From Lactobacillus sp. HBUAS51381 (lineage in GTDB: Bacteria; Bacillota; Bacilli; Lactobacillales; Lactobacillaceae): 64,000 nt of DNA. The position numbers and the translations under genes were made by a program. Each line of letters starts with the position of its first letter. Positions within the stretch are counted from its first letter, which is position 1. Shown here piece by piece: positions 1 to 7,839 of the stretch. The DNA lies in assembly GCF_012641095.1 (NCBI RefSeq), contig NZ_JAAVSC010000006.1, positions 46,172 to 110,171 on the forward strand, in the 5' to 3' direction. A model generated the notes under the pieces. That model was given only the letters and a program-made list of their open reading frames with translations, made no database searches and was not told where the DNA came from.

Positions 1-144
1 CCAATGGTATCTCCAGGATATAAGACTGTGTTCGCCAATTTGCTCCCTACTTTCTCACTCAGATTTTAATGACACGACGCTTAGCCGTCACCTTCATGCA
101 CTATTTTAAAGTTTGCGTGGTGAATAAACAAGCAACGTGTTTAG
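1..144. other. Non-coding left edge
   Basis: No convincing reading frame with a ribosome binding site is visible here. The stretch lies just past the xpt stop codon. I see no strong hairpin with a T-tract. Confidence 0.4.
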
Positions 145-720
145 TTAATCGTTTGCAAAGATAACCGTGTTATCCTCAAAGGCGGCGATGCTGGCCAAGG
201 CTTCCAGTTGAATGCCGGCATCTTCCACCATCTTGTGGCCCTTCTGGAACCGTTTCTCAATCACGACACCGACGCCGGCCACCTCAATCTGAGCGGTCTT
301 GGCAATGTCCAGTAGACCCTGAACCGCCTGTCCGTTGGCCAAAAAGTCGTCGATGATGAGTACCCGATCGTCGGGACTTAAGAAGCGTCGGTCGATCGAA
401 ATATCGTTGTTGACCTGCTTGGTATACGAGAAGACCTTCGCCGTGTACAGGTGATCCGTCAGCGTCAGGCTCTTGTGCTTCCGCGCAAATATCACCGGAA
501 CATTGAGGTGTAACCCGGTCAAGACCGCCGGGGCAATCCCCGAAGACTCCACCGTCAAAATCTTGGTAATCCCTGCATCGGCAAAACGCCGCGCAAATTC
601 GGCGCCCAGTTGGTCCATCAGTTGGGGATCAACTTGGTGATTCAAAAAGTTATCGACCTTCAAGACGTTTCCCGGTAACACCGTTCCGTCTTGACGAATG
701 CGATCCTCTAAAAGTTTCAT
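145..720 (-). CDS. xpt: Xanthine phosphoribosyltransferase
   Basis: A cytosolic purine salvage enzyme joining xanthine to PRPP to give XMP and pyrophosphate. The 191-residue length is normal for Xpt. The PRPP-binding signature [13 protein letters not shown] spans residues 120-132, and the N-terminal part ([10 protein letters not shown], residues 58-67) matches the family. The ATG follows a TGGAGG ribosome binding site about 9 bases upstream. It lies downstream of menA on the same strand but has its own plausible promoter in the gap. In many Firmicutes xpt is preceded by a purine riboswitch; the short leader here does not contain one that I can recognise, so control may be by promoter only. 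Confidence 0.93.
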   Translation of the reverse strand: MKLLEDRIRQDGTVLPGNVLKVDNFLNHQVDPQLMDQLGAEFARRFADAGITKILTVESSGIAPAVLTGLHLNVPVIFARKHKSLTLTDHLYTAKVFSYTKQVNNDISIDRRFLSPDDRVLIIDDFLANGQAVQGLLDIAKTAQIEVAGVGVVIEKRFQKGHKMVEDAGIQLEALASIAAFEDNTVIFAND

Positions 721-795
721 GACAACGCGGCCTCCATTTATTGATTGTGCGTCGCGGCTGGGTGGGCTTCACCCCCGTGACGACTCGTTATTCTT

Positions 796-825
796 ATTCT
801 ACCTGATTGAACCTTAAAAACACAA
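796..825 (-). promoter_or_regulatory. Candidate xpt promoter
   Basis: On the minus strand TTGTGT (820-825) and TAGAAT (796-801) are separated by 18 bases. They sit between the menA stop and xpt, giving a leader of about 70 nt with one small GC hairpin (GGGTG/CACCC). Confidence 0.45.
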
Positions 826-851
826 CGCCCGGCGGCGACATTTACCAAGGC

Positions 852-1760
852 TTAACCAATCCACAATCCCAACAATTCCGCCAGTACCGTGGTCAGTGCT
901 AAGATGGCCAGGTTTCTCACGGCTAAAATAAAAGTCTGTTTTTTTACCTGAATCCGGAAAAAAGCGACCACATTTCGGTAGATTAGTGGGATACTGATGA
1001 GGGACAATAACGACCAACTGGGCAAATCACCCAGCAGGACGCTGGCAATCAAGGACAGATACCCGACAATATAAAATCCCGCAAATAACCACAGCGCACG
1101 TGATTTGCCCAAATAATAGACAATCGTCTTGCGGTTTAAGTCCAGGTCCTCCTGCGCATCACAGATGTTATTGGCCAGCAACAGGGCCGCAATCGCCGTG
1201 ACGGCAATCCCCGAGGCCAACAACACACGCAACATCACCATTCCCGTGAACTGCCCCGTCTGATAGAGGTTGAGGTACACGGTAATCAGCATGATGAGGT
1301 AGCCCATCGTAAAGCCGGCGAAGAACTCCCCAGTCGGTGTGCCCGATAACGGTCGGGGTCCCCCGGCGTAGAGGTACCCGACTAGAAAACACAGCACGCC
1401 CATCACCAACAACGGCCAACCGGTGACCCAGACCAAATACAGGCCAATGATCCCGGCGACCACGGCGAAGCTCGCCATTAACGCAAAGATTCGGTGAACT
1501 TTCAGGTGCTGCACACCAATGATATTGGTTTTCTTTTTCCACTCTGCCGCTTGATTGCCGGCCTTGGTGTAGTCCTGGTAGTTATCGTTGATGTCAACGG
1601 CCATGTTGAAGAGTAGCATGGCCACGAAGAACCACGCCGTGACCGCCCAGTTCAGCTGATGAAAGTTCGCTTGAACAAAGATCAGCCCTAATAAAAACGG
1701 CCACACCGACGCGATTTTCGCCTTAATTTCCACCAATTCCAAAAAGATATTCAGTGTCAC
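852..1760 (-). CDS. menA: 1,4-dihydroxy-2-naphthoate polyprenyltransferase (UbiA family)
   Basis: An integral membrane enzyme that attaches the polyprenyl tail to 1,4-dihydroxy-2-naphthoate, giving demethylmenaquinone. I chose the GTG at 1758-1760, 6 bases after GGGGGG, which gives 302 residues; the frame runs 50 codons further upstream but without a ribosome binding site and into the divergent promoter. Both UbiA aspartate motifs are present: DINDNYQD at residues 56-63 and NNICDAQEDLDLNRKT at 197-212. About eight or nine hydrophobic segments follow. It is divergent from a polyprenyl diphosphate synthase that can supply its prenyl donor, and lies near cydABCD. No other men genes are visible, so the naphthoate head group may be imported or made elsewhere. 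Confidence 0.88.
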   Translation of the reverse strand: MTLNIFLELVEIKAKIASVWPFLLGLIFVQANFHQLNWAVTAWFFVAMLLFNMAVDINDNYQDYTKAGNQAAEWKKKTNIIGVQHLKVHRIFALMASFAVVAGIIGLYLVWVTGWPLLVMGVLCFLVGYLYAGGPRPLSGTPTGEFFAGFTMGYLIMLITVYLNLYQTGQFTGMVMLRVLLASGIAVTAIAALLLANNICDAQEDLDLNRKTIVYYLGKSRALWLFAGFYIVGYLSLIASVLLGDLPSWSLLSLISIPLIYRNVVAFFRIQVKKQTFILAVRNLAILALTTVLAELLGLWIG

Positions 1761-1805
1761 GTTAATCCCCCCGAAAATGAATTCTAAATAGATGATAACC
1801 TTTAT

Positions 1806-1834
1806 TTGACAACGTTTCCACATGTCGGTAAGAT
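1806..1834 (+). promoter_or_regulatory. Promoter of polyprenyl synthase gene with cre-like box
   Basis: TTGACA (1806-1811) and TAAGAT (1829-1834) are spaced 17 bases, upstream of the start at 1866. TGACAACGTTTCCA at 1807-1820 matches the CcpA cre consensus TGWNANCGNTNWCA except at one position and overlaps the -35 box. The menA promoter must lie in the same 105-bp gap. Confidence 0.65.
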
Positions 1835-1865
1835 AAATTTTAACGTATACATAGTGAGGTGCAGT

Positions 1866-2843
1866 ATGGATCGACAACTTTGGCGGCAATTTCCCCAGGT
1901 GGAACCGCAACTCGTCGCGCTACAAGACTACTTGTTAGCCGCGGTCCAGTTAGATAACCAACCCATCCACAGTAAAATATTAGCGCTCTTAAACGCCGGC
2001 GGTAAGCTTCTGCGCCCCGGTTACTTTTATTTATTCGCCGCATTTGGCGATCAGGCAACGCCGGAACAACTGCGCGCAGGCGCGGCCGCGTTGGAGATTC
2101 TCCACGTCGGCACGTTGATTCACGACGACGTGATCGATGAATCGCCCACGCGGCGCGGCGTCCGGACGATTCAGATGAAATACGGCCAGCGTAACGCGAT
2201 TTACGCCGGCGACTTTATGTTCACCGCGTACTTTAACCAAGTGCTCAAATCCACAACGGAACGTGACTTGATTCAAAGTCACATTGACGCCATGCATCGC
2301 ATCTTACAAGGCGAGCTGAGTCAAATGGCCTTAAATTACCAGGAGAACATCAGCATTGACGCCTACCTCAGAGAAATTGCGGGTAAGACGGCGGAACTCT
2401 TTGCGCTGAGCTGTTATCAGGGTGCACGCTTAGCTGCCGCCCCGGCCGAAGTGATCACGAAGGCCCGAGAGATTGGTCTCGCCATTGGGAGTGCCTACCA
2501 GATCCTGGACGACATTCTCGACTACGCCGGCGATCCCAGGAAGACCCGCAAGCCGGTTCTCGAAGACCTGCGCTCCGGTGTCTACTCTTTGCCCCTGATT
2601 CTTGCGATTCCGCAGGCGCCACGTGATTTTCACCGTCTCCTGAAGAAGAAACAGGCGATGACCACGGCTGACATTGCGGCGGTCCAGGCCCTCGTCGACC
2701 AGCATGCCGGCGTGGCCAAGGCCCGCGAACTGGCCACCCGGCTCACGGATCAGGCGCTCGCCGCCATCGCACAGCTCCCCGCGGGTCAGAACCAGACCGA
2801 CCTGACGACGCTGACGAAACTGTTGCTTCGCCGCGATCACTAG
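1866..2843 (+). CDS. hepT: Polyprenyl diphosphate synthase, probable heptaprenyl synthase component II
   Basis: A trans-isoprenyl diphosphate synthase that extends farnesyl or geranylgeranyl diphosphate with isopentenyl diphosphate, supplying the menaquinone tail. I chose the ATG at 1866, just after a GAGGTG site, giving 325 residues, the usual length. The first aspartate-rich motif DDVID lies at residues 87-91 and the second, DDILD, at 215-219; the GGKLLRPG substrate motif is at 45-52. Bacillus-type HepT works with a small HepS partner, which I do not see here, so it may act alone or with a partner elsewhere. It is divergent from menA and has its own promoter. The exact chain length cannot be read from the sequence. 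Confidence 0.88.
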   Translation: MDRQLWRQFPQVEPQLVALQDYLLAAVQLDNQPIHSKILALLNAGGKLLRPGYFYLFAAFGDQATPEQLRAGAAALEILHVGTLIHDDVIDESPTRRGVRTIQMKYGQRNAIYAGDFMFTAYFNQVLKSTTERDLIQSHIDAMHRILQGELSQMALNYQENISIDAYLREIAGKTAELFALSCYQGARLAAAPAEVITKAREIGLAIGSAYQILDDILDYAGDPRKTRKPVLEDLRSGVYSLPLILAIPQAPRDFHRLLKKKQAMTTADIAAVQALVDQHAGVAKARELATRLTDQALAAIAQLPAGQNQTDLTTLTKLLLRRDH

Positions 2844-2985
2844 CTGGTACTCCCCACTATACAGGACGGCTTTTCAGAAGTCGCGTGCGACCTTCGCCAA
2901 TCGTCTTTAGCCACCAAATGACCAAGCGATTAGACGATGGTGGGGCACAACTGATGCCCTTTGGCTCATTTGAACAGTCACCTTT

Positions 2986-3015
2986 AGCCATCAACTTCGC
3001 GGTTGATGGCTTTTT
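2986..3015 (+). terminator. Rho-independent terminator downstream of hepT
   Basis: A perfect 10-bp stem AGCCATCAAC / GTTGATGGCT with loop TTCGCG is followed by a run of T. It lies about 140 bases after the hepT stop. Confidence 0.8.
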
Positions 3016-3394
3016 ACGGTCGTCCGTTAAACACTCGAACGACCCGTTGCGCACTATCCCGACCAGCCATTAATCATTCGGACAATTAATCGATTCAACG
3101 TCTTAAGGGCTAGATACGATTGCGATCCCCTTCGCTTGTCATTTAAGGGGCCGTTACGTATCATGACAGTTGAGCCCAGCACTTAATCAAATAGAATCAC
3201 TTCAACCATTCGATGAAAGCGTACCATTACCCAATCTACAAGCGTGACACCCAACCATCCGATACCAGTATCAAGCAATCTACCAACATAAACACACATC
3301 CTGCACCACCAGATACCGGCACACACAACACCTGCCCCGAGAGTACCCGTCTCGGGGCCAAACGCTGGACTCGATCCACGTTTTACGGCAACAG

Positions 3395-3429
3395 AAAAAC
3401 CTCTGATCAACCCAATCAGAGGTTTTTTT
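3395..3429 (-). terminator. Terminator of the yefM-yoeB unit (could work both ways)
   Basis: AAAAACCTCTGAT pairs with ATCAGAGGTTTTT. Read on the minus strand it lies about 80 bases after the toxin stop and ends in a T run; A and T runs flank both sides. Confidence 0.75.
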
Positions 3430-3508
3430 AACCGGTTAAAGCGAACGTATATTCGTCTACTTGTGGAATTAACGTCAAACTTACGAAAACTGAAATGACA
3501 CCTCAACG

Positions 3509-3778
3509 TCATTTTGCATAATGATAACGACATTGCACGACAATAATCGAATCGCTGGTCACGTAATATACTAGACGATTTACCTTATCAATGCGCCTTG
3601 ACCAGCCATGATCGCCTCGATACTTTAACGGTTCCGGTTTACCAATACCTTCGAAGGGATGTCGTTGAATATCATCAATTAATTTGTTGATAACCCTTAA
3701 CGTTTTACGATCCTGTACTTGCCAATAACAATACTCATCCCAACCCTGATCGGTAAATGCTATCTTATCAATTTTCAT
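3509..3778 (-). CDS. yoeB: YoeB-type mRNA interferase toxin
   Basis: A RelE/ParE-fold endoribonuclease of the YoeB (Txe) family; family members cut mRNA in the ribosomal A site. Length 89 residues is usual. Comparison from memory with E. coli YoeB shows the catalytic set retained: E49 in KPEP (E46), R68 in NRLVYY (R65), and H86-Y87 in the C-terminal CRYHY (H83-Y84). The SRRID stretch is also typical. It looks intact. The start codon overlaps the end of the antitoxin gene by 11 bases, the usual translational coupling in this family. Confidence 0.92.
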   Translation of the reverse strand: MKIDKIAFTDQGWDEYCYWQVQDRKTLRVINKLIDDIQRHPFEGIGKPEPLKYRGDHGWSRRIDKVNRLVYYVTSDSIIVVQCRYHYAK

Positions 3779-4049
3779 CTACAGCGTGCCGCCAATCCTC
3801 AACTGATAGAGTCTTAAGATGTCCACTGTTCATTTGGTCAATCGACTTATCCAGCGCCTTACGATTTTCATTAGAGCCTAAAATATAGAGGGTCTCTTGC
3901 CAAGATCGAAACTCCGATTCTGACATTAAGACAACATTTCTATTTTTAGGCTTGGTAATAATCACGTGTTCATTATAATCAACGACATCATCGGTTAAAC
4001 TTTTAAGGTTTTTCCGAGCGTCTGTAATGTTGGTCGCCGTAGTTGCCAT
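3768..4049 (-). CDS. yefM: YefM-type antitoxin (Phd/YefM family)
   Basis: A Phd/YefM-fold antitoxin that should bind and block the adjacent YoeB and repress its own promoter as a complex. I chose the ATG at 4047-4049 (MATTATNITDARKNL), which follows AAAGGTGG by 9 bases; a nine-codon upstream extension starts inside that ribosome binding site. The protein has 93 residues: an N-terminal DNA-binding half with the ITDARKNLKSL helix and VIITKPKNRNVVLMSE strand, and a polar C-terminal toxin-binding tail. It is first in a two-gene unit, and its upstream region carries four TGTACA-like boxes matching the known YefM operator core. Confidence 0.92.
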   Translation of the reverse strand: MATTATNITDARKNLKSLTDDVVDYNEHVIITKPKNRNVVLMSESEFRSWQETLYILGSNENRKALDKSIDQMNSGHLKTLSVEDWRHAVDEN

Positions 4050-4069
4050 GGATACATGCCACCTTTCTT

Positions 4070-4131
4070 TGTACAAGTTTATTATATCATAAAATGTACA
4101 TAAAATCGTACGCTTTATAGAAAAACGTACA
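4070..4131 (-). promoter_or_regulatory. yefM-yoeB promoter and operator boxes
   Basis: Four TGTACA-like elements lie at 4070-4075 (TGTACA), 4095-4100 (TGTACA), 4107-4112 (CGTACG) and 4126-4131 (CGTACA). The middle two are 12 bases apart start to start. A minus-strand TATAAT at about 4081-4086 serves as -10. E. coli YefM binds palindromes with a TGTACA core, so autorepression is expected. Confidence 0.72.
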
Positions 4132-4180
4132 AATATAATAACGAGCTCGTTCTTACCTCAAAATAGGAAAGCCTAACCCC

Positions 4181-5917
4181 CTACCGGCCCCGATCCAAGT
4201 TGTAAAGCGACTGAAACCGCGGATTATCCCGGTACAGCTCGGTCGGTGTTCCCTGCATATCGAAGTGGCCGTCCTCAATGAACCGCACCTGATCAACGTG
4301 CTTAATCCCGGCCAAATGATGTGTGACCCAGATGATGGTCTTGTCGTGTAAAACGTCAAAGACCGTATCTAACAGATGCTGCTCGGTGATGGGGTCTAGA
4401 CTGACCGTGGGCTCATCTAAAATGATAATGGGCGCGTCCTGCAGAAGAATCCGGGCCAACGACAACCGTTGGCGTTCGCCGCCGGAGAAGCGGCTTCCCG
4501 CCTCTTGAACCTGCGTTTGGTAACCGGCCGGAAGTCGGGTAATCAGGTCGTCCAGCTCGACGGCCTTCACCGCCGCCATGACGGCTTCGTCCGTGGCGTT
4601 GAGGTTCCCGAGGCGGACGTTGTTCATGACGGTCGTGTTGAAGAGATACGGCTGTTGATCCAGCACGCCAAAGAGGCTGGCCCGCTGATCCTGTAACCGC
4701 GCGATGGGTTCGCCGTTTAGCGTGACCTGACCGCTAGTTGGCGTCTCATCGCCAAGAATCAGTTTCAATAGCGTACTCTTCCCGGTACCACTGGGCCCCA
4801 GTAAAGCCAACTTTTCACCTGGGTGTAGCGTCAGGGACAGGTCATCGATCACCTCACGCTGGGCCCCCGGATAGGTGAACTTGACGTGGTCCAATTTCAA
4901 TTCGTCCAACGCCCCGATGGTGGTTTGGGCGACCTGTTTCGGTTCGTTTTCATCTAGCGCGTTCACCCGCTGAATCGAGTTCTGGTAGACCGGCCACTCG
5001 CTGACCCCCTGGCTCATATCGGCGAAGGGCTCGACGGTCGGAAAGAGCGCCAGTCCAAACGCGGCGACCCAGTTGGCCTCGGCCTGGTTGTGGGTGAACA
5101 TGACGCCCGCCCACCAGACCAGCAGGATAACGGCGGCACCGAAGATAAACTGAATGGCAAAGTTCCGCCACCATTGAAAATGATGGTCCGACCGACGTAA
5201 CGCGGCAATCTGGTCGATTGGGGCGTCCTGTTGGGCCAAGAAGTCCTGTCGGCGACCGGAGATTAACCAATCCCCCAAGCCTAGCACAGCATCGGTCAGC
5301 TGCGTGTAAAAGGTCCGCTGAACCTGCCGCGCTTGGAACTCCCGGCGACCATTGACCGTCACCGACAATAATGGCATCAGAATCACAATAACGCCCAGTA
5401 AAATCAGCATTAACAGCCCGAAGGCCCAGTTGAAGTAGCCAATCCCGATGACCACGAACAGGTAAAGCAACCAGCCAATGACCAGCGGAAAGACCGTCCG
5501 CAGATACAGGTTTTCAATGTGATCGATGTCTTCGGCCAGGATGCTCAGCACATCTCCCGTCTGGTGCGTCTGGCGAATCGCCACCGCCTGTTTCTCCACG
5601 GCCTCGTACAGCCGCTTCCGAAAGTCGGAGACAATCCGTAAGACCCAGTTGTGGCTGGTCAGACGTTCCGCATAGCGAAAGGCCGGCCGCCCAATCCCGA
5701 AGGCCCGGGCTAACACAATCGGTACATAAATCATCAGAATATTGTAGGGGTGCGTGGCCGCCCGACTAATCAGGTAGCCCGAGTTGAACATCAGCGCCCC
5801 GCCACAGAAGAAGGTCATGAAGCCCAGGAATAATACCAGCGCCAGCAATTTCTTGTAGCGACGCAGGTAGGGCATGACCCAGTGATCATGTTTAAATGTC
5901 GCAAAAAATCCCTTCAT
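4181..5917 (-). CDS. cydC: Thiol reductant ABC exporter, CydC subunit
   Basis: One half of the heterodimeric CydDC ABC exporter of the cytoplasmic membrane, which in studied bacteria exports cysteine/glutathione or otherwise supports haem insertion into cytochrome bd. The 578 residues contain an N-terminal six-helix membrane domain (about 20-310) and a C-terminal ATPase domain: Walker A GPSGTGKST near residue 373, signature FSGGERQRL near 475, Walker B IIILDEPTVSLD near 495, and the H-loop THH. The N-terminal PYLRRYKK stretch fits CydC rather than CydD. Its ATG overlaps the cydD stop by 4 bases (ATGA), indicating coupled translation. The Bacillus literature may label this copy CydD. Confidence 0.92.
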   Translation of the reverse strand: MKGFFATFKHDHWVMPYLRRYKKLLALVLFLGFMTFFCGGALMFNSGYLISRAATHPYNILMIYVPIVLARAFGIGRPAFRYAERLTSHNWVLRIVSDFRKRLYEAVEKQAVAIRQTHQTGDVLSILAEDIDHIENLYLRTVFPLVIGWLLYLFVVIGIGYFNWAFGLLMLILLGVIVILMPLLSVTVNGRREFQARQVQRTFYTQLTDAVLGLGDWLISGRRQDFLAQQDAPIDQIAALRRSDHHFQWWRNFAIQFIFGAAVILLVWWAGVMFTHNQAEANWVAAFGLALFPTVEPFADMSQGVSEWPVYQNSIQRVNALDENEPKQVAQTTIGALDELKLDHVKFTYPGAQREVIDDLSLTLHPGEKLALLGPSGTGKSTLLKLILGDETPTSGQVTLNGEPIARLQDQRASLFGVLDQQPYLFNTTVMNNVRLGNLNATDEAVMAAVKAVELDDLITRLPAGYQTQVQEAGSRFSGGERQRLSLARILLQDAPIIILDEPTVSLDPITEQHLLDTVFDVLHDKTIIWVTHHLAGIKHVDQVRFIEDGHFDMQGTPTELYRDNPRFQSLYNLDRGR

Positions 5918-7650
5918 TTGACCGTCGCCCCTTCCATCTCAGACCGTAACCGTACGTAGGCGCCACCCTGTTGCTGGAGCTCGGCGGGCGTCCCCTGTTG
6001 GACAATCTCGCCGTGATCCATCACCAGAATATAGTCCATTTCATTCATCCAATGCAGCCGGTGAGTCGCAAAGAAGACCAGATGGTGGTCAAAGACCGGC
6101 AACATCGTCTGCTTCAATTCCACTTCGGTCTCAATGTCCAAATGCGCCGTGGGTTCATCGAACAGGAGAATCCGTCGCGAATCGTCCAGAAAGGCGCGGG
6201 CCAACGCAATCCGTTGGGCCTGACCCCCACTGACACCCCGGGCGCCCTCACCGATCGGCGTCTGTAAGCCGTCCGGTAGCGTGGCGATCCAGTCGGTCAA
6301 CCCGGCCTTGGCCGCGGCGGCCGCAACCGCCGCATCGCTGGCCGTGGGTGAATAAAAGGCCAGGTTATCCCGCAACGTCGCGTGGAATAGGTACGGTGCC
6401 TGCGGGATGTAGACGAAGCTGCGTTGCCAGGCCCGTTGATCCAGATGGGGCACGGCGGTCCCACGAACGTTAATTTGACCGGCATCCGGGCTCAAAAAGC
6501 CGCCTAGGGTGTTGATGAGCGTGGATTTGCCGGAACCGGAAGCCCCGATAATCCCCACCTTCTGGAAGCCCCGGACCGAAAAGTTAAGGTCCTTGAGCGT
6601 CGGCTTCTTAGCGTCGCCGTAGCTGACGTTAACGTGGTTCAGCCGAATCTCGTCATCGTCGCGCCAGACCGGGTCCCGCGTTTCGAGCAGATCCCGATCG
6701 GTTGGCGTCTGCCGCTGTAAGATGTCGAGCACCGCCGTCAAGGCATTCTTGCCGTTTAACGTCGCATGATAGTCGTTGGCAAAGTTCCGAATCGGTGCGA
6801 AATAATCTGGTGCCAGCGTCAAGATAATCAGCGCGGGCAACAGCTGAATCGTATTGTTCATCAGACCAAAACCCAAGAAGACGGCGATAATGGCGATCGA
6901 CAAGGTGGTGAAGAAATCCAACGCGAAGGTCGAGGTCATCGCAATTGTCAGCGTCGACATGGTCTTCTTGCGGTAATCCTCACTCACCTGGTAAACGTTG
7001 TTGGCATACGTCTTGTTTAACCCCAGCTGCTTCAGCGTGGGCAGGCCCCGCAAGGTATCCACAAAGTGATTGGACAGCCGCTGGTAGCCGGCATATTGCC
7101 GGTCGGCCTTGGCTTGGGCGGCCAGACCCAGAATAATCATAAAGAAGATAATTAAGGGATAGATCGCCAGGAGAAACAGCGCTTCTTTCCACTGAATCAA
7201 GGCTATGTAAATCAACACGATCCACGGCGTCAACGACAGGTCCAACACCTTCCCGATAATCAACATCAGGTAGGTCTGAATCTTGTCGATCCCCTCCAGT
7301 CCCATGGTGACCACGTTCCCGGTCCCCTTCTGTGCCACGACACTGGGACCGAGGTCAAAGAGTTTGGCCATGAACTGTTTGCGCAGCGTCTTCGTAGTGG
7401 TCTCCACGAATGGATACAGCAGCCAGTTCTTCGATAGCGTCAAGAGATGGCGCGCCAGGAAGGCCACCGCAAATAAGGCCAAGGGCACCACAATCGTCCG
7501 CACCGACTTTAGTTGCCACAGGTTCACGATGGCCACCGAGAGATACTTCGCTTGAAAAATAATCATAAATGCTTGAATAAACGTCAAGACCGCCATAATG
7601 GCCGCGGCGGGCTTCACACCCGGAAACTTAAACACCCGTTTATCAATCAC
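5914..7650 (-). CDS. cydD: Thiol reductant ABC exporter, CydD subunit
   Basis: Partner half-transporter of CydC, needed for a functional cytochrome bd oxidase. The start is GTG at 7648-7650, preceded by AGAGGGGG. The 578 residues hold six membrane helices and an ATPase domain with Walker A GASGSGKST near residue 368, signature GVSGGQAQRIALARAF near 471 and Walker B ILLFDEPTAHLD near 492. The first helix region (FIQAFMIIFQAKYLS) resembles CydD. A 189-bp gap with a terminator-like hairpin separates it from cydB, so it may be expressed partly by readthrough and partly from its own promoter. Confidence 0.92.
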   Translation of the reverse strand: MIDKRVFKFPGVKPAAAIMAVLTFIQAFMIIFQAKYLSVAIVNLWQLKSVRTIVVPLALFAVAFLARHLLTLSKNWLLYPFVETTTKTLRKQFMAKLFDLGPSVVAQKGTGNVVTMGLEGIDKIQTYLMLIIGKVLDLSLTPWIVLIYIALIQWKEALFLLAIYPLIIFFMIILGLAAQAKADRQYAGYQRLSNHFVDTLRGLPTLKQLGLNKTYANNVYQVSEDYRKKTMSTLTIAMTSTFALDFFTTLSIAIIAVFLGFGLMNNTIQLLPALIILTLAPDYFAPIRNFANDYHATLNGKNALTAVLDILQRQTPTDRDLLETRDPVWRDDDEIRLNHVNVSYGDAKKPTLKDLNFSVRGFQKVGIIGASGSGKSTLINTLGGFLSPDAGQINVRGTAVPHLDQRAWQRSFVYIPQAPYLFHATLRDNLAFYSPTASDAAVAAAAAKAGLTDWIATLPDGLQTPIGEGARGVSGGQAQRIALARAFLDDSRRILLFDEPTAHLDIETEVELKQTMLPVFDHHLVFFATHRLHWMNEMDYILVMDHGEIVQQGTPAELQQQGGAYVRLRSEMEGATVK

Positions 7651-7709
7651 AATAACGCCCCCTCTAACAAGTAAGTCTTACTGATATGATACAGCTTTCA
7701 CCGCCAATT

Positions 7710-7723
7710 TTCGAGCGCTTACA
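7710..7723 (-). promoter_or_regulatory. Weak cre-like box upstream of cydD
   Basis: On the minus strand TGTAAGCGCT matches the left and central part of a CcpA cre site, but the right end (CGAA) misses two consensus positions. A GTAAGTCTTAC palindrome lies at 7671-7681. Both are within the cydB-cydD gap; neither is decisive. Confidence 0.3.
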
Positions 7724-7786
7724 TCCCTAAGATTGCGGGAACTCTCGTGCTCGCAGCCGTGGCTAATCGCCCCCATTTGGCCAATG

Positions 7787-7815
7787 AAAAAGGACGCCGC
7801 CCGCAGACGACATCC
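7787..7815 (-). terminator. Terminator or attenuator between cydB and cydD
   Basis: The minus-strand RNA GGAUGUCGUC / GGCGGCGUCC pairs over 10 bp including G-U pairs, with a UGCG loop and five U after it. It lies 25 bases past the cydB stop. Confidence 0.7.
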
Positions 7816-7839
7816 CCGATGATAAATTCTTTCAGTCAA

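Larger units (their letters stand above)
2844..3508. other. Gene-poor interval between hepT and the yefM-yoeB pair
   Basis: Short frames exist here but none has a convincing ribosome binding site or recognisable product. The interval holds a terminator after hepT (2986-3015), a two-part stem-loop at 3113-3162 (GATACG pairing with CGTATC, CCCCTT with AAGGGG inside) and a terminator for the toxin-antitoxin unit (3395-3429). Confidence 0.5.

Noticed and set aside
721..851. Purine riboswitch before xpt
   Set aside because: The leader is only about 70 nt and lacks the three-way junction and loop words of the purine aptamer.
2885..3073. Plus-strand frame of 62 codons after hepT
   Set aside because: No ribosome binding site, and the hepT terminator lies inside it.
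3183..3533. Minus-strand frame of 116 codons
   Set aside because: It overlaps the toxin end, lies across the terminator and has no ribosome binding site or family likeness.
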